Position numbers and translations under genes: made by a program
Notes under the pieces: generated by a model
What the model saw: the letters and a program-made list of their open reading frames with translations, nothing else
Database searches by the model: none
What the model was told of the DNA's origin: nothing
From: Verrucomicrobiota bacterium
GTDB taxonomy: Bacteria; Verrucomicrobiota; Verrucomicrobiia; Verrucomicrobiales; Akkermansiaceae
Length of the DNA stretch: 62,106 nucleotides
Direction of reading: 5' to 3'
NCBI GenBank assembly: GCA_026397725.1
Contig: JAPLUI010000245.1
Span: 1-62,106 of the forward strand
Shown here: one piece after another, positions 1-9,933 of the stretch
Numbering within the stretch: the first letter of the stretch is position 1
Layout of the letters: every line of letters starts with the position of its first letter

Positions 1-40
1 TCTCCCGAGTAACTTGGCTCCGAGGAGGCCCGTTAGGGAG

Positions 41-60
41 CGACGACATTCCTGTCGTCG
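41..60. repeat. GACAT-core palindrome, copy 1
   Basis: The 20 bases form a hairpin with arms CGACGACA and TGTCGTCG around TTCC. The core GACATTCCTGTC recurs with changed outer arms at 45391-45410 and 61177-61196. It looks like a dispersed intergenic palindromic repeat. Confidence 0.6.
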
Positions 61-136
61 AGTGGCAGGAACGTCCATGAACAGAGCCTTCGGCCTGCGC
101 CAGAGGGCCGCTCCTGCTGCGCCTCGGCGCAAGCAA

Positions 137-273
137 CGGAGCGCCGGCTTCAGCCGGCGAGCCAGGGATGATGGGCGCCCCGCTCGCATGTGCCAATGGC
201 CTATTCGCTGCAACTACGATGGCCAGGCAAGCCCGCGCTCCATGCAGACTCGCCGGCTGAAGCCAGCGCTCCG
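137..273. repeat. 23-bp inverted repeat pair
   Basis: Positions 137-159 and the reverse complement of 251-273 match at 22 of 23 bases. The left copy is itself a hairpin (GCCGGCT, TC, AGCCGGC at 143-158). Such GC-rich palindromes are common intergenic repeats; no function can be assigned from this window. Confidence 0.6.
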
Positions 274-571
274 CATCACCACTCCAACATTCAACTTCCA
301 ACATTCAATGCTCAAGCAAGAGCAAAACATGACCCCGCAGCGGCACTGCTGCCACCCGCAAACCGATGCGCGGATGATTCACGAATGCGTCTGAAACGCC
401 AACCAGTGCCAACTCATTTTCCGCCGGGATCAGGAACTGTGAATCGGGGCGTGGCCTCAAACGGTACGGACCCATGGCCTGAGGCGTGAAACCGGCGAGC
501 CAAGCGCGGGCAAGGAGTTGCAATATCCTATGCATGGTTGTCTTGCCGGTGCTTCCCTGATTGGAGTGATT

Positions 572-3500
572 TCACTTCACCGTCATGATCCGCACCGGTC
601 CGAGCAGGCCGGAGGTCATGAGCGGCTGCGTCGAATTGACGGGTACGTTCGTCCGGGTTCGGCGCTCCGCCTCGGGCAGAGCCGCGTCGCCGATGAGCCG
701 GTTGGGCCAGAGGTTGGCCACCTCGATCTCCAGCCGGTTCTCACCGGGCTTCGCGGCGGTGGTGATTGCCAGCCGCCATGGCGCACACCAGACCACGCCA
801 AGATCTTGCCCGTTGAGCCGGATCCTCGCCGTTTCCTTGACCGTGCCCAGCGAGAGGATCATGGGCGTTTTGAAATCGGTGATTTCGAACCGGCAGGAAT
901 AGGTGGCCGTCCCACTGAAATGTTTGATCGGCGCTTCGGGTCGCTGACTCCAGTCGGTCAGCGTCGTGAACGTCACGGGGTTCGTTAGACCTGCCGCGGG
1001 ATAAAACCATTGCGGATCAAATTGCACCTGCCAGGGTCCGGCAATTTCGACGACGGGGGTCAAGGTCATGGAGTTGGATCCGTCCGTGACCAGCCGGCCA
1101 GAGGCAAGCGGCTTGCGGAAGATCACGAAGATCGAACCATGGGGGGCGAAATCCAGTGGCACCGTCGTGCGGCCGTCGGCTGGTGAAAAGGCCGTCGCCT
1201 CGCGCATTGAACCGCTGACGGGATCCCACAACTCGGGCTGTTTGCCGGCGACGCGGAACGTGCAGCGGGCGGCTTCCTCACGGTTCAGACGGTTGGCGAC
1301 AAAGTAAATCTCCGCATCGCCGTCGCGGCGGTGGATGAAGTCGAGGAAGGCGTCATTATCCTGGCCGACGTACTCGAAATCCGGGGCAACACTGCTGGCG
1401 GTTAGGACTGCGCGCACGGGTTTGCCCCAGACGATCCGGCCCTTGCCGACGCTGCGCTCCGTGACCGTTTTTCCGTCGCAGTCGCCCCACAGCTCACCCG
1501 CCAGTTTTCTAACATCATCATCGCAGCGTGGGTAGTCCTTCAGTCCGGGATCCTGCTCCGGCCGCGGTCCCACCACGGTGGCGCCGGTCTCGACCAGTTC
1601 CTTGACCTTCCTGAGCACCTCGACCGGCATGAACGCACGCTCGGGCAACGCGAGCGCCCGGTAGCTCATCCCGTCCGGCAACACGATGCGGCCGTCCTTG
1701 ACGCTCATGCGCGTCAGCAGCACTTCGGCGTTGCAGACATCGTAGTCGTAGCCTTGGCCCAACCCGGGATCAAGGTGCTTGGGCTCGACCAGGTTGGGCG
1801 CCCAGTCACCGTTGTAGTAACAAACATCCGCGACGAAGAGCCCGCGCGAAAGCAGCCACTGACAGCGCGAGAGATAGGTCGTCCAGGCCCCGGCCTGATC
1901 CCACCAGGTGATGTTAGGATTGAAGTGGGTTCCGGCGAAATACTCGTAGCCGGGTTTGCCGTCTTCGGGACGGGTGCTCGTCGCGGTGTGATGCACGAAC
2001 CGATTGATGCCCTCGCAGAAGGCAATGTCGGCCGTCGGCTTCAGTGCGGCCGGGCCTTCCTCCCAGTGCGGGCCGATGCTGGTGAAGGCTTCGGCCATGA
2101 CCCAGCGTTTGCCGTAGATGTGTGCTGCGGTGGCGGTCTGTTTGCCGTTGGTGTTCTGGTTAGGGCCTTCGTGCCAGTGCGCGGACTGCCAGAACTCGCC
2201 CATGGGGATGTCGCTGCGGCCGAGGTTTTTCAGCGCGTCCATGGGCACGACCTCGGGGCAGCAGGGGCCGCCGGCCTCGGGATGGATGGCGACCCCGCGG
2301 GCGTGTGCCAACTCGGCAAAGCGTGCGTAGTGATTCTCGGCCAGGCAATCGGCAATGGTCTTGCGCAGGTCATAGAGAAACCGGTCGGACATCTCGGAAC
2401 TGCCCACCGTGTGGCCAGCCAACGCCGGCAGGTAGGGCCGGGCATCGTAGCCGCGGAATTTCCTGAATTCAGTTAGAAAGTTGCTCGTCCAGTTTGGTAG
2501 TCCAACTTCCCAACTGTCGTCGTGCAGGTACTTGAGTGCCTTGCCCACCAGCGGGGCGGAGTCGTCTAGCAAAACCTCAGCCATCGACTTGAAGTGGTGG
2601 TCCATCGCGCGGGCATCGAGCCAGTCCATCTCGGGTCCTTCGCCGCCCTTGGTACTGCAGCTAACCGCCCGGCCGGTTGTCGTGTAACCGGTGCGCACGA
2701 TGGTCCACGCGCCGGCGGGCACGTCCCAGACCAGGGTGCCGTCGGGTTGCAAGCGACTGGTCAAGTCCATGATCGCCGCAGGATCGATGGCCGGGACCTT
2801 TGGATCAAACGGCGAGGGTCCCAGCGGTGCCTCGACGGCGGCGCGAATCGAACCCATGTCGAAGGCCGAAGCGCGACCGGCCTTAATGGCCAGGAGACCT
2901 TGCGTGGCGAGCCGCACCGGTTGTTGCAGCCCCGCTTCGGCGATCTGGCAATTCTCGACGGCATAAGAGGCGGTCACCAGGACGCGGAAAATCCGCGAGT
3001 GCGTGGTGGGCAGCGAGATCACCTGCTCGCCATCGCGCTGCAGGCTCTGTTGCTTGACGGTGGTGAACGTCTTGCCGTCGGCCGACGTCTGAACCTCGAC
3101 CTCGCGCGGGCCAAACGGGCTGCGGGGTGTGATCCACAGCGTCTCGGTCGTGACGGGTTCCGGATACTCTAACTGCAACCATGCGGGGTGTTGTGGCGTC
3201 GGGGCATCGGCCTGCTTCCAGCCATCGGATACCCACATGGTTTCGGGGTCGCCGTCAATGGCCTTGGCGGCGGGATAATCCTTCTGCGCGCTGCTCACCG
3301 TCACGGTGGGTTTGGGGACTGACGGTGTCCCGGCGCCCTCGGGCTGCCGCCAGGCCTGCAAGGCAACGTCGCGGTAGGCTTGCGCGTTGCCGGGCGGCAG
3401 CGGGAGCTTGCCCGCGAATTTCTGCGGCCCCTTCAGAGTGAGTTCGGCCTGGACATAATGGTGGCTGGCGGTCTCGTCGGTAATCCACGGCCCGCCGGCA

Positions 3501-3907
3501 TCCCAGCCGCTGCACAGGTTGAGGCTGACTTCGATGCCCAGGCGCTCGGCCTCGCGCACGGCATGCTTTACCAGTTCGCGCCATGCGGGGCTCATGAAAT
3601 CGGGGCCGCTGGGCATCGCTCCGGCCGGCCCACCGGCGTTGAAAAGCAGCACGCCGCCGATCCCCTTGGCCTTGAACTCCTCAAGGTCGCGCGTGATGCC
3701 CGGCCGGCTAACAAGGTTGTTGAGCCACCACCAGTACACCCGCGGCTTGGCCTCGTCCGGCGGGCTAACGAAGTTCTGCGTCAGGTCATCACCCGCGGCC
3801 ACTGCCACACCGGCAACAACACCTGATGCCACCACCATTGCGACTGCGAGCGTCGCCAAGCCGGCACCCCTCAGCTTTTGGATCAATCTTGATATTCTCA
3901 TGTGCAT
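572..3907 (-). CDS. GH106-type alpha-L-rhamnosidase, secreted
   Basis: About 1,111 residues. The N-terminus has a basic start and a hydrophobic stretch (LATLAVAMVVASGVVAGVAVAAG), so it is probably exported. The mature part opens with PRVYWWWLNN, then an IGGVLLFNAGG segment, typical of GH106 rhamnosidases, which remove terminal L-rhamnose from plant or bacterial polysaccharides. A discoidin-like beta-sandwich insertion follows (around residues 200-300), and the C-terminus resembles a GH2 sugar-binding domain. The open frame extends upstream to 4138, but that part overlaps the GH78 gene and lacks a signal peptide; ATG at 3907 (or 3901) lies 17 bases after the GH78 stop and puts the signal peptide at the N-terminus. 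It is the last gene of a three-gene minus-strand operon. The family call is confident; substrate detail is inference. Confidence 0.85.
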   Translation of the reverse strand: MHMRISRLIQKLRGAGLATLAVAMVVASGVVAGVAVAAGDDLTQNFVSPPDEAKPRVYWWWLNNLVSRPGITRDLEEFKAKGIGGVLLFNAGGPAGAMPSGPDFMSPAWRELVKHAVREAERLGIEVSLNLCSGWDAGGPWITDETASHHYVQAELTLKGPQKFAGKLPLPPGNAQAYRDVALQAWRQPEGAGTPSVPKPTVTVSSAQKDYPAAKAIDGDPETMWVSDGWKQADAPTPQHPAWLQLEYPEPVTTETLWITPRSPFGPREVEVQTSADGKTFTTVKQQSLQRDGEQVISLPTTHSRIFRVLVTASYAVENCQIAEAGLQQPVRLATQGLLAIKAGRASAFDMGSIRAAVEAPLGPSPFDPKVPAIDPAAIMDLTSRLQPDGTLVWDVPAGAWTIVRTGYTTTGRAVSCSTKGGEGPEMDWLDARAMDHHFKSMAEVLLDDSAPLVGKALKYLHDDSWEVGLPNWTSNFLTEFRKFRGYDARPYLPALAGHTVGSSEMSDRFLYDLRKTIADCLAENHYARFAELAHARGVAIHPEAGGPCCPEVVPMDALKNLGRSDIPMGEFWQSAHWHEGPNQNTNGKQTATAAHIYGKRWVMAEAFTSIGPHWEEGPAALKPTADIAFCEGINRFVHHTATSTRPEDGKPGYEYFAGTHFNPNITWWDQAGAWTTYLSRCQWLLSRGLFVADVCYYNGDWAPNLVEPKHLDPGLGQGYDYDVCNAEVLLTRMSVKDGRIVLPDGMSYRALALPERAFMPVEVLRKVKELVETGATVVGPRPEQDPGLKDYPRCDDDVRKLAGELWGDCDGKTVTERSVGKGRIVWGKPVRAVLTASSVAPDFEYVGQDNDAFLDFIHRRDGDAEIYFVANRLNREEAARCTFRVAGKQPELWDPVSGSMREATAFSPADGRTTVPLDFAPHGSIFVIFRKPLASGRLVTDGSNSMTLTPVVEIAGPWQVQFDPQWFYPAAGLTNPVTFTTLTDWSQRPEAPIKHFSGTATYSCRFEITDFKTPMILSLGTVKETARIRLNGQDLGVVWCAPWRLAITTAAKPGENRLEIEVANLWPNRLIGDAALPEAERRTRTNVPVNSTQPLMTSGLLGPVRIMTVK

Positions 3908-3924
3908 CTTCGTGGTTGTTGGCC

Positions 3925-6720
3925 TTACTTGTCGGCCTTGAAACCATACTGTCCCGACCCAAGCTCGTACACCGCCGCGCCGCTTTCCATGCGCAGGAAC
4001 CTGACACCGTCCGCTTGCGCGGCAGGTTGGCCGGACTCGGTGACGGCGGCGGCGTCCTTGGCTGGCACATACACGGTCGCGGTGGTGTTGACGGGGATGG
4101 TGACGTCCATCGTCAGTTCGCCATGTTCCAACTTCCATGAGCTGGCGACGCGGCCGAACCAGGAATCATGATGGGCTCTGGCCCAGGTGAGATCGCCCAG
4201 CGGCCGGGGTTTGATGATGAGGTGCTTGAAGCCCGGTTGCGCCGGATCATAGTTGATGCCAGCCAGCGTCTGATAGAACCAGGCGTCGAGGTTGCCGGAA
4301 AGGATCAGCAGCGCCTCGCTGTTCATTCCGCCACCCTGGGTATCGCAATCCCAGCGCTCCCAGATCGTGGTGGCATCCTTGCTCATCATATAGCCCCAGC
4401 TCGGCCGCGTCGTCTGGGTGGCAATGGTATATCCCACATCGGGCCGGCCTATTTCCGTCAGCGTCTGCATCAGCCACTGCATGCCGATCAAGCCAACGGT
4501 CAGATGCCCCTGGTTTTTCACCAGAATATTGTCGATGAGGCGTGCCACCACGGCCTCCCGCAATTGCGGCGGCACCAGCCCGAACTTCAACGCCAGAACA
4601 TAGGCACACTGCGTGTCACCGGCATAGGTGCCGGAAGCAGGATCCAGGAATTTCCGGTTGAAGCCATCCTTGACTTTTCCCCCGAGTGCGACAAACAGCT
4701 TTTCGTCATCCGGCTTGCCTAGCAGGTTTGCCAGTCGCGCCGCAATGCGGCAGTTATTGAAATAATAGGCCGTGGACAGCAGGGGCATGGCGGTATTGCC
4801 CATCGCCTTGCCGCCCTGGTCCATCGTTGACGCGTCACACCAATCACCGTAGTTGTCCTGGCTTACCGTGAAATCAGGCTCCAGACGGCTCTGATGGAAC
4901 AGCATCCATTTCCTGATGGCTGCATAGTTATCCTCGAGTGCGCGGCGGTCTCCGTAGAAATCGTACAGCCACTCGGGAATGATCGTTACCACGCTTGGCC
5001 ACAGCACGCCGTTGCCCCAGTCCCAGAAATTGGGAGATATATCCCCGATGCTTCCATCTGCGCGTTGATCCAGCCTGATATCGCCCAGCCATTTTGCATA
5101 AAACGCGGCCACGTTATAGTTGAATGCATCACTCTCGGCGTCCTTCGCCGGATCACCGAGCCAGCCCTGCCGCTCATCCCGGTCGGGATCCAGCGGCACG
5201 CCATGCCGCTTGTACATGCGCGCGCCCCAGAAAATATTCCGGTGAATCCTGCTGATGAGCGCATTGGAACACTCGAATGTGCCCACCTTGGCCATGTCAG
5301 TGCTGACCACCAGCCCCTCGAATTGTGCCGCGGTTGGCTGGCCCGGCCAGCCGGTGATCTGGATCCGCCGCAGCCCCTGACCCTTTAGCACCGGACACCA
5401 CGTCTCCTCACCTTGCCCCCGGAGAATGTAAACATCCGTGCAGTTGGCATTCCGGTTGTCTGCGGTCTTCAAGGTTCCGTCACTCTTCAGGCTGTATGCC
5501 GCAGTCATGCTGACCTTGGTCCCAGCCTGACCACTGACCTTGATGCGCACTTGCCCGTAGAATGCCTGCCCAAAGTCCACAATCCATACCCCGGGTTGGG
5601 GTTCTGCCAGCGCAACCGGCTTCAAGACCTCAACAACCCTGTTAGGTTCCACCATCTGGGCCACCAGCTTGCCTTTCGGCCCGTCCACAACGCCAACTTC
5701 ACGCCATTTGGAATCATCGAATGGAACCGCGTCCCAGCCCGGCATCTCCTTCCTGGCATCATATTCCTCGCCGTCGTATTCATTGTTGGCGACGATCGGC
5801 CCGTCCGCTGTGGCACGCCACTGCCCGTCACTCAGCCACCGCGCACTGGTGCCGTCTTCGTACTCGACCTCGAATTGTGCGATCAGCATGGGCGCGCCGT
5901 AATCCTTGTACGGCGCGGGGTTGTTGAGGCGCGGGGCAAAGAACCGCCCGTTGCCAAGAATCACCCCAACCGCGTTGTTACCCTGCACAATGTTTTGGGT
6001 GACGTCAAATGCCACGTAACTCGCGCGCTTGTGGTATTCCGTCAGCACCGGATCCATCACATGATCGCCAACCTTCCTGCCGTTGATGTGAAGGTCGAAG
6101 CAGCCCAGCCCGCAGACATAAGCCATGGCCCGCCGGACCTTCTTCTCGGCGACGAATTCCCTGCGAAGATAGCGTGCTGGCAGTCGCCGTTTCTCCGCAT
6201 CCTGCGGATCGGCACTGGCATCCTTCAGGTCCAACCCGATCCACTTCGCCTGCCAGTCTGTCGGTGTTAGCAAACCCATCGACCAGCTTGCCGGTGCGCT
6301 CCACTCCGTCGCCTTGCCGTCGTTGAGCCACACGCGCGCTTTCCAATGGCAAGGTGTCCGTGATTCTAACGGTTTGCCCGCATACTCCACCTGGGTGCTC
6401 TGGTCCGACGCCACCTTGCCGCTGTCCCACCAATCGCCCTGGTCTTTGGCCAGCAGTTCCGGCGACGAGGCCACCAGCACCTGATAGGCAGTTTGCATCT
6501 GCCCGCGCGGGAGGGGAGATTTCAAATTTGAGATTGCAGATGTTGGATCGGCGATGACCCACGACAGCCGTGGCCTGGCCACATCGATGCCGAGCGGGTT
6601 GTCGAGGTATTCGCAGCGCAGATGCGTCAGGTCGGCGGCAAATGCTGTCGTGATAGAGATCACCAGCGTGCCGGCGGCAAGCCGGCAGGCGACCAAGCGG
6701 CGGGTGGGGTGGTGTTTCAT
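3925..6720 (-). CDS. GH78 alpha-L-rhamnosidase, secreted
   Basis: 931 residues with a signal peptide (LAAGTLVISITTAFAA). The order of parts fits GH78: N-terminal fibronectin-like segment (LRCEYLDNPLGIDVARPRLSW), a beta-sandwich with LGCFDLHINGRKVGDHVMDP, an (alpha/alpha)6 barrel with the acidic motif DPDRDERQGWLGD that carries catalytic acids in this family, and a C-terminal beta domain (IKPRPLGDLTWARAHHDS). It would hydrolyse alpha-L-rhamnosides outside the cytoplasm. Its ATG overlaps the stop of the upstream gene by four bases (6717-6720), implying translational coupling, and the GH106 gene follows after 17 bases. Two rhamnosidase families in one operon suggest a rhamnose-rich glycan with more than one linkage. 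Confidence 0.9.
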   Translation of the reverse strand: MKHHPTRRLVACRLAAGTLVISITTAFAADLTHLRCEYLDNPLGIDVARPRLSWVIADPTSAISNLKSPLPRGQMQTAYQVLVASSPELLAKDQGDWWDSGKVASDQSTQVEYAGKPLESRTPCHWKARVWLNDGKATEWSAPASWSMGLLTPTDWQAKWIGLDLKDASADPQDAEKRRLPARYLRREFVAEKKVRRAMAYVCGLGCFDLHINGRKVGDHVMDPVLTEYHKRASYVAFDVTQNIVQGNNAVGVILGNGRFFAPRLNNPAPYKDYGAPMLIAQFEVEYEDGTSARWLSDGQWRATADGPIVANNEYDGEEYDARKEMPGWDAVPFDDSKWREVGVVDGPKGKLVAQMVEPNRVVEVLKPVALAEPQPGVWIVDFGQAFYGQVRIKVSGQAGTKVSMTAAYSLKSDGTLKTADNRNANCTDVYILRGQGEETWCPVLKGQGLRRIQITGWPGQPTAAQFEGLVVSTDMAKVGTFECSNALISRIHRNIFWGARMYKRHGVPLDPDRDERQGWLGDPAKDAESDAFNYNVAAFYAKWLGDIRLDQRADGSIGDISPNFWDWGNGVLWPSVVTIIPEWLYDFYGDRRALEDNYAAIRKWMLFHQSRLEPDFTVSQDNYGDWCDASTMDQGGKAMGNTAMPLLSTAYYFNNCRIAARLANLLGKPDDEKLFVALGGKVKDGFNRKFLDPASGTYAGDTQCAYVLALKFGLVPPQLREAVVARLIDNILVKNQGHLTVGLIGMQWLMQTLTEIGRPDVGYTIATQTTRPSWGYMMSKDATTIWERWDCDTQGGGMNSEALLILSGNLDAWFYQTLAGINYDPAQPGFKHLIIKPRPLGDLTWARAHHDSWFGRVASSWKLEHGELTMDVTIPVNTTATVYVPAKDAAAVTESGQPAAQADGVRFLRMESGAAVYELGSGQYGFKADK

Positions 6721-9700
6721 TGGGATGTTGCCTCACAGATGACGCGGAAGCCAACGTTATGGACCGCTTGCCACGGACGGTAGCCCAGACGGCTTGAGGA
6801 AGTCGCGCGCAGCGGACGGTCCGACCACGAGCCGCCGCGCACGGCCTTGCGCTCCGGCGTGAAGTCGCCGCTGGTCCATTCCCACACGTTGCCCGCCATG
6901 TCGCACAAGCCCCAGGCGTTAGGTGCAAACGATCCCACGGGCGCGGCGACGCGAAATCCGTCATTGATGGAATCGATGGCCGGACGCCATGGCGGGACCG
7001 CGCCGGACGGCAGGCCCCAACCGAAGGTCGGCATCACCCGCAGCGTGTGGTCGGCCAGATTGGCGGATTTCGAGAAGTCGGTGGTGAGGTCACCGAACCA
7101 GAGCGGGGTGGGGGAGCCGGCGCGGCACGCAGATTCCCACTGGGCCTCGCCGGGCAAGGTGCAGTGCTCGCCAAATTTCCCGGTGAGCCAGCGGCAGAAT
7201 GCCATCGCCTCATTCCAGGACACCCGGACGACCGGCTGCTTGGGGCCGTTGGCCGGATAGCCGCGCTCGGTCTCACCGAATTGGAGGAAATCGCCGCGTT
7301 CGATCCGGCTGTCGTGCGTGGGATCAAAGCACGCGTATTGTTCGTTAGATATCTCGCAGCGGCCGATCCAGAACGGCTTGTCAATGGCGACCCGTGCGGG
7401 TTCCTCGTTGCCGTTAGGTCCGGCAGTGACGAAGCCGCCTTTGGGGATCAGCACGAGATCCAATTTGGCACCGTTGCCAAGGTCGATCTGGCGCTCGAAG
7501 GTGCCGCCCTCCGCCTGGCGGCGGCGTGCTTCGGCGGCGTCGAAGGGCCAGCCCGGAAGTTCGATGCGGGCGGGCGCGGGTTGCGCCGTTACCCTAACAG
7601 GGGTGGTGAACGAGATGGGAGTTGTTGGTCCGCCGAGGGCCTCGGGATCCTCGTCGCGTTGTGCGTAGCGTTTGAGCATTTCGCGGCGGCGGTCGCGTTG
7701 GGCATTGACCTTGCCCGCGCCCACAATCTCCGTCCACGTCCCGTGCGCCGGCGTGTTGAGGTCGATCCAGGTGATGAGGCGGCTCCACGCCTCGGCGTCG
7801 AGTTTCACCCCATGATGGCCGGCACGCAGCAACTGGATCAGTTCGGTGGTGTCGGCGCTGAACTCGCATGGTGTTAGAACATGCAGGTCGCTCTCGATCG
7901 TGTGGCCCCGCACGTATGACCGCAGCGCGAGATAGGATGGCGTGAATTGCGTGCCGTTGTTATAGCCTGCATCGCCCGCCTGGGGATGCACCGGCGGCGC
8001 GGCGCGGAAATCCAGCAGCGCAGTCTGACCGGGCGCGGGCTTGCCGTCGTGGCAGCCGATGCAGAAGCGGTCGAGCACCGGTTGCACCTCGTGCATGAAC
8101 GAAAATCCGCGCTCCGGGCCATACCACGGGGTGATTTCGGCCGGCGGTTTGGTGAGGGCCAGGCCCTTGGTGGCCGGCGGCGTCGAGTTTTGCCGGTCAT
8201 GGCAACCGACGCACGAGAGGGTTTCGCCGGGCATGGCGGTCATCCAACTGCGCATGAGTTGCAGCGCCTGGCCGTTGGCATCGAGCGGTTGCACGGAGAT
8301 CGGGGTGTTGGCAGGCACCCGGAACAACGCCGAGCCGTCTGCCTCCACCGGCACGGTGCCCATGATGCGTTTCACGTCCCACGGTCCGTCGAGACCGACG
8401 CGGTTGACTTGTCCGCCCATGCCGTGGTAGGCGAAGTGATAGGTAAACACCCGCAGTTGTTTGACCGTGCCGCGCGGCACGCCCGCCAGGCCGGTGCCCG
8501 CATGGATGTCGAGAATGGAAACCAGCGCGTCCTGGCGCTTGGGCTCGACCTTCGAGGGCACCACCGGCGGCCGCACGCGTGGCCGGAACGGAACCGGCTC
8601 TAACAGAGCGTTGCCGTCGGCGCCCTCCTTGACCAGCACGAGGTTGTCGAAGACGTCGGCCAGATAGATGCCCCATTTCGAGCCGGGTGTGGGTTTGGCG
8701 GCAACCAGGAAATACTTGTCGCTCAGCGGCCAGGGATGCAGGTATTTCGGCCAGCTTGCGTCGGTTAGGTTGTCAAGGATGACCGGCTGGACCTGCTTGC
8801 CACAGCCGGGAATGCGCTGGACTGCGCCATCGGCTTCGAAGCGGCCCCGGGCGGTATCGAAGAGCACGAGTTCACCGGTGCGGGCGTCCCCGTGATGGCC
8901 GCCGACCACGGCGACAAACCTGGTGGCCGAGCCGGGAATCGTGCGTGCATAGAACATGGCATTGGGCCAATAAGAGCTGCTGCCGTAAAACTCCTTTTGG
9001 TCGGTGCCATCGGGGTTCATCTGAAAGAGGATGCGTGCGGCAAAGTGCGGGATATCCGCGTATTCCCAGCGCAGATAGAGCAGCCGCCCGTCATTCAGGA
9101 CCGTCGGGCACCAGTTGTGGTCCTGGTCGAAGGTCAGGCGGCGGATCGCCCCGGACTGGCGCTCGAGCCGATAGAGGTTGGCCACGTGCGAGGCTCCGCC
9201 CACGCAGGGCACGCCGGTGAACGGTGCGGTCGAGCCGAAGACGATATTGCCATCGGGCAGGTAGCAGGCATCGTAATTGTTCACGTCCGGCTCCTGGATC
9301 AGCGGCAGTTGCCGGGGCTTGCCGCCGTCGGCGCCCATCTCAAACACCTGCCAGCACCCGTTGTCACCCGGCATCGAAAATAGCATCTTCTGCGCGTCGA
9401 AATCCAGATCGACATCCCCGACGAAGCGCCCGCCATCGGGTCGGAACAACGGCCGCAGTTCGCCGTTAGGCCGAGCCGGCGAGAGCACCGCAAGCTCATT
9501 GTTGAAGCCATCGCGGGGGAGGCTCGAGTTGCCCTCCCAGTTTTGCGGCAGGCCGAGACGGTTGGCATCACGCACGATGAGCAGCAGCCGCTCGAAATCC
9601 AGCAGCGGATTGGCCAGCAGGGCGTCACTGGCAAGTTGCGCCAGGGCGGCGGTGAGTTCCGGGTTCACCCCGGTGGCTGCCATCCGGCCTGCAAGCTCGG

Positions 9701-9866
9701 AGAGTCGTCCGGCGAACGCCTGGCCCTGCGGGTAGCGCGTGCCGAAGGTGGTTGTCAGATCATCGATGGCAAGGCGCAGGCTGACGAGTTGCCCGGCGGG
9801 TTCCTCGCACCGTACGGACGCCGGGGTCATGACCAAAGCCATGCATGCAATGAGTGTGTTTCTCAA
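6717..9866 (-). CDS. secreted propeller / two-heme cytochrome / SUMF1-fold protein
   Basis: 1,049 residues and first gene of the rhamnosidase operon. A signal peptide is followed by a helical segment with LPQNWEGNSSLPRDGFNNEL, then a TolB/PD40-like propeller (residues about 140-420; FVGDVDLDFDAQKMLFS, LPDGNIVFGST, NDGRLLYLRWEY). Two heme c motifs follow, CVGCH at about 552 and CIGCH at about 602, then a C-terminal SUMF1/formylglycine-enzyme-like fold (about 800-1045; WGLCDMAGNVWEWTSG, RGGSWSD, NVGFRVI). The propeller-heme part resembles the family often annotated as hydrazine synthase alpha-like in PVC genomes. The SUMF1-fold end lacks the usual cysteine pair after RGGSW, so sulfatase activation is unlikely. 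A closely organised paralogue lies at 29274-32915. Function unknown; a redox role beside glycan breakdown is inference. Confidence 0.8.
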   Translation of the reverse strand: MRNTLIACMALVMTPASVRCEEPAGQLVSLRLAIDDLTTTFGTRYPQGQAFAGRLSELAGRMAATGVNPELTAALAQLASDALLANPLLDFERLLLIVRDANRLGLPQNWEGNSSLPRDGFNNELAVLSPARPNGELRPLFRPDGGRFVGDVDLDFDAQKMLFSMPGDNGCWQVFEMGADGGKPRQLPLIQEPDVNNYDACYLPDGNIVFGSTAPFTGVPCVGGASHVANLYRLERQSGAIRRLTFDQDHNWCPTVLNDGRLLYLRWEYADIPHFAARILFQMNPDGTDQKEFYGSSSYWPNAMFYARTIPGSATRFVAVVGGHHGDARTGELVLFDTARGRFEADGAVQRIPGCGKQVQPVILDNLTDASWPKYLHPWPLSDKYFLVAAKPTPGSKWGIYLADVFDNLVLVKEGADGNALLEPVPFRPRVRPPVVPSKVEPKRQDALVSILDIHAGTGLAGVPRGTVKQLRVFTYHFAYHGMGGQVNRVGLDGPWDVKRIMGTVPVEADGSALFRVPANTPISVQPLDANGQALQLMRSWMTAMPGETLSCVGCHDRQNSTPPATKGLALTKPPAEITPWYGPERGFSFMHEVQPVLDRFCIGCHDGKPAPGQTALLDFRAAPPVHPQAGDAGYNNGTQFTPSYLALRSYVRGHTIESDLHVLTPCEFSADTTELIQLLRAGHHGVKLDAEAWSRLITWIDLNTPAHGTWTEIVGAGKVNAQRDRRREMLKRYAQRDEDPEALGGPTTPISFTTPVRVTAQPAPARIELPGWPFDAAEARRRQAEGGTFERQIDLGNGAKLDLVLIPKGGFVTAGPNGNEEPARVAIDKPFWIGRCEISNEQYACFDPTHDSRIERGDFLQFGETERGYPANGPKQPVVRVSWNEAMAFCRWLTGKFGEHCTLPGEAQWESACRAGSPTPLWFGDLTTDFSKSANLADHTLRVMPTFGWGLPSGAVPPWRPAIDSINDGFRVAAPVGSFAPNAWGLCDMAGNVWEWTSGDFTPERKAVRGGSWSDRPLRATSSSRLGYRPWQAVHNVGFRVICEATSQ

Positions 9867-9933
9867 CTATTTGCGCTTTCCTTGTGATGGGTGGGTTGCC
9901 GGGAGAGTGGCTTGGGGGTCGGCAGGTTCGTAC

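Larger units (their letters stand above)
1..571. other. gene-free stretch with dispersed palindromes
   Basis: I see no convincing gene here. Open frames exist on both strands but have arginine/proline-rich composition typical of GC-rich non-coding frames and no recognisable domain. The stretch holds a short palindrome (41-60) and a 23-bp inverted pair (137-159 and 251-273). It lies downstream of the minus-strand rhamnosidase operon, so part of it may be that operon's 3' untranslated region. Confidence 0.6.

Noticed and set aside
3908..4138. Upstream extension of the GH106 gene
   Set aside because: It overlaps the end of the GH78 coding region and would bury the signal peptide internally.
6717..9866. 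Active sulfatase-modifying enzyme
   Set aside because: The catalytic cysteine pair is missing and no sulfatase gene is in the window.
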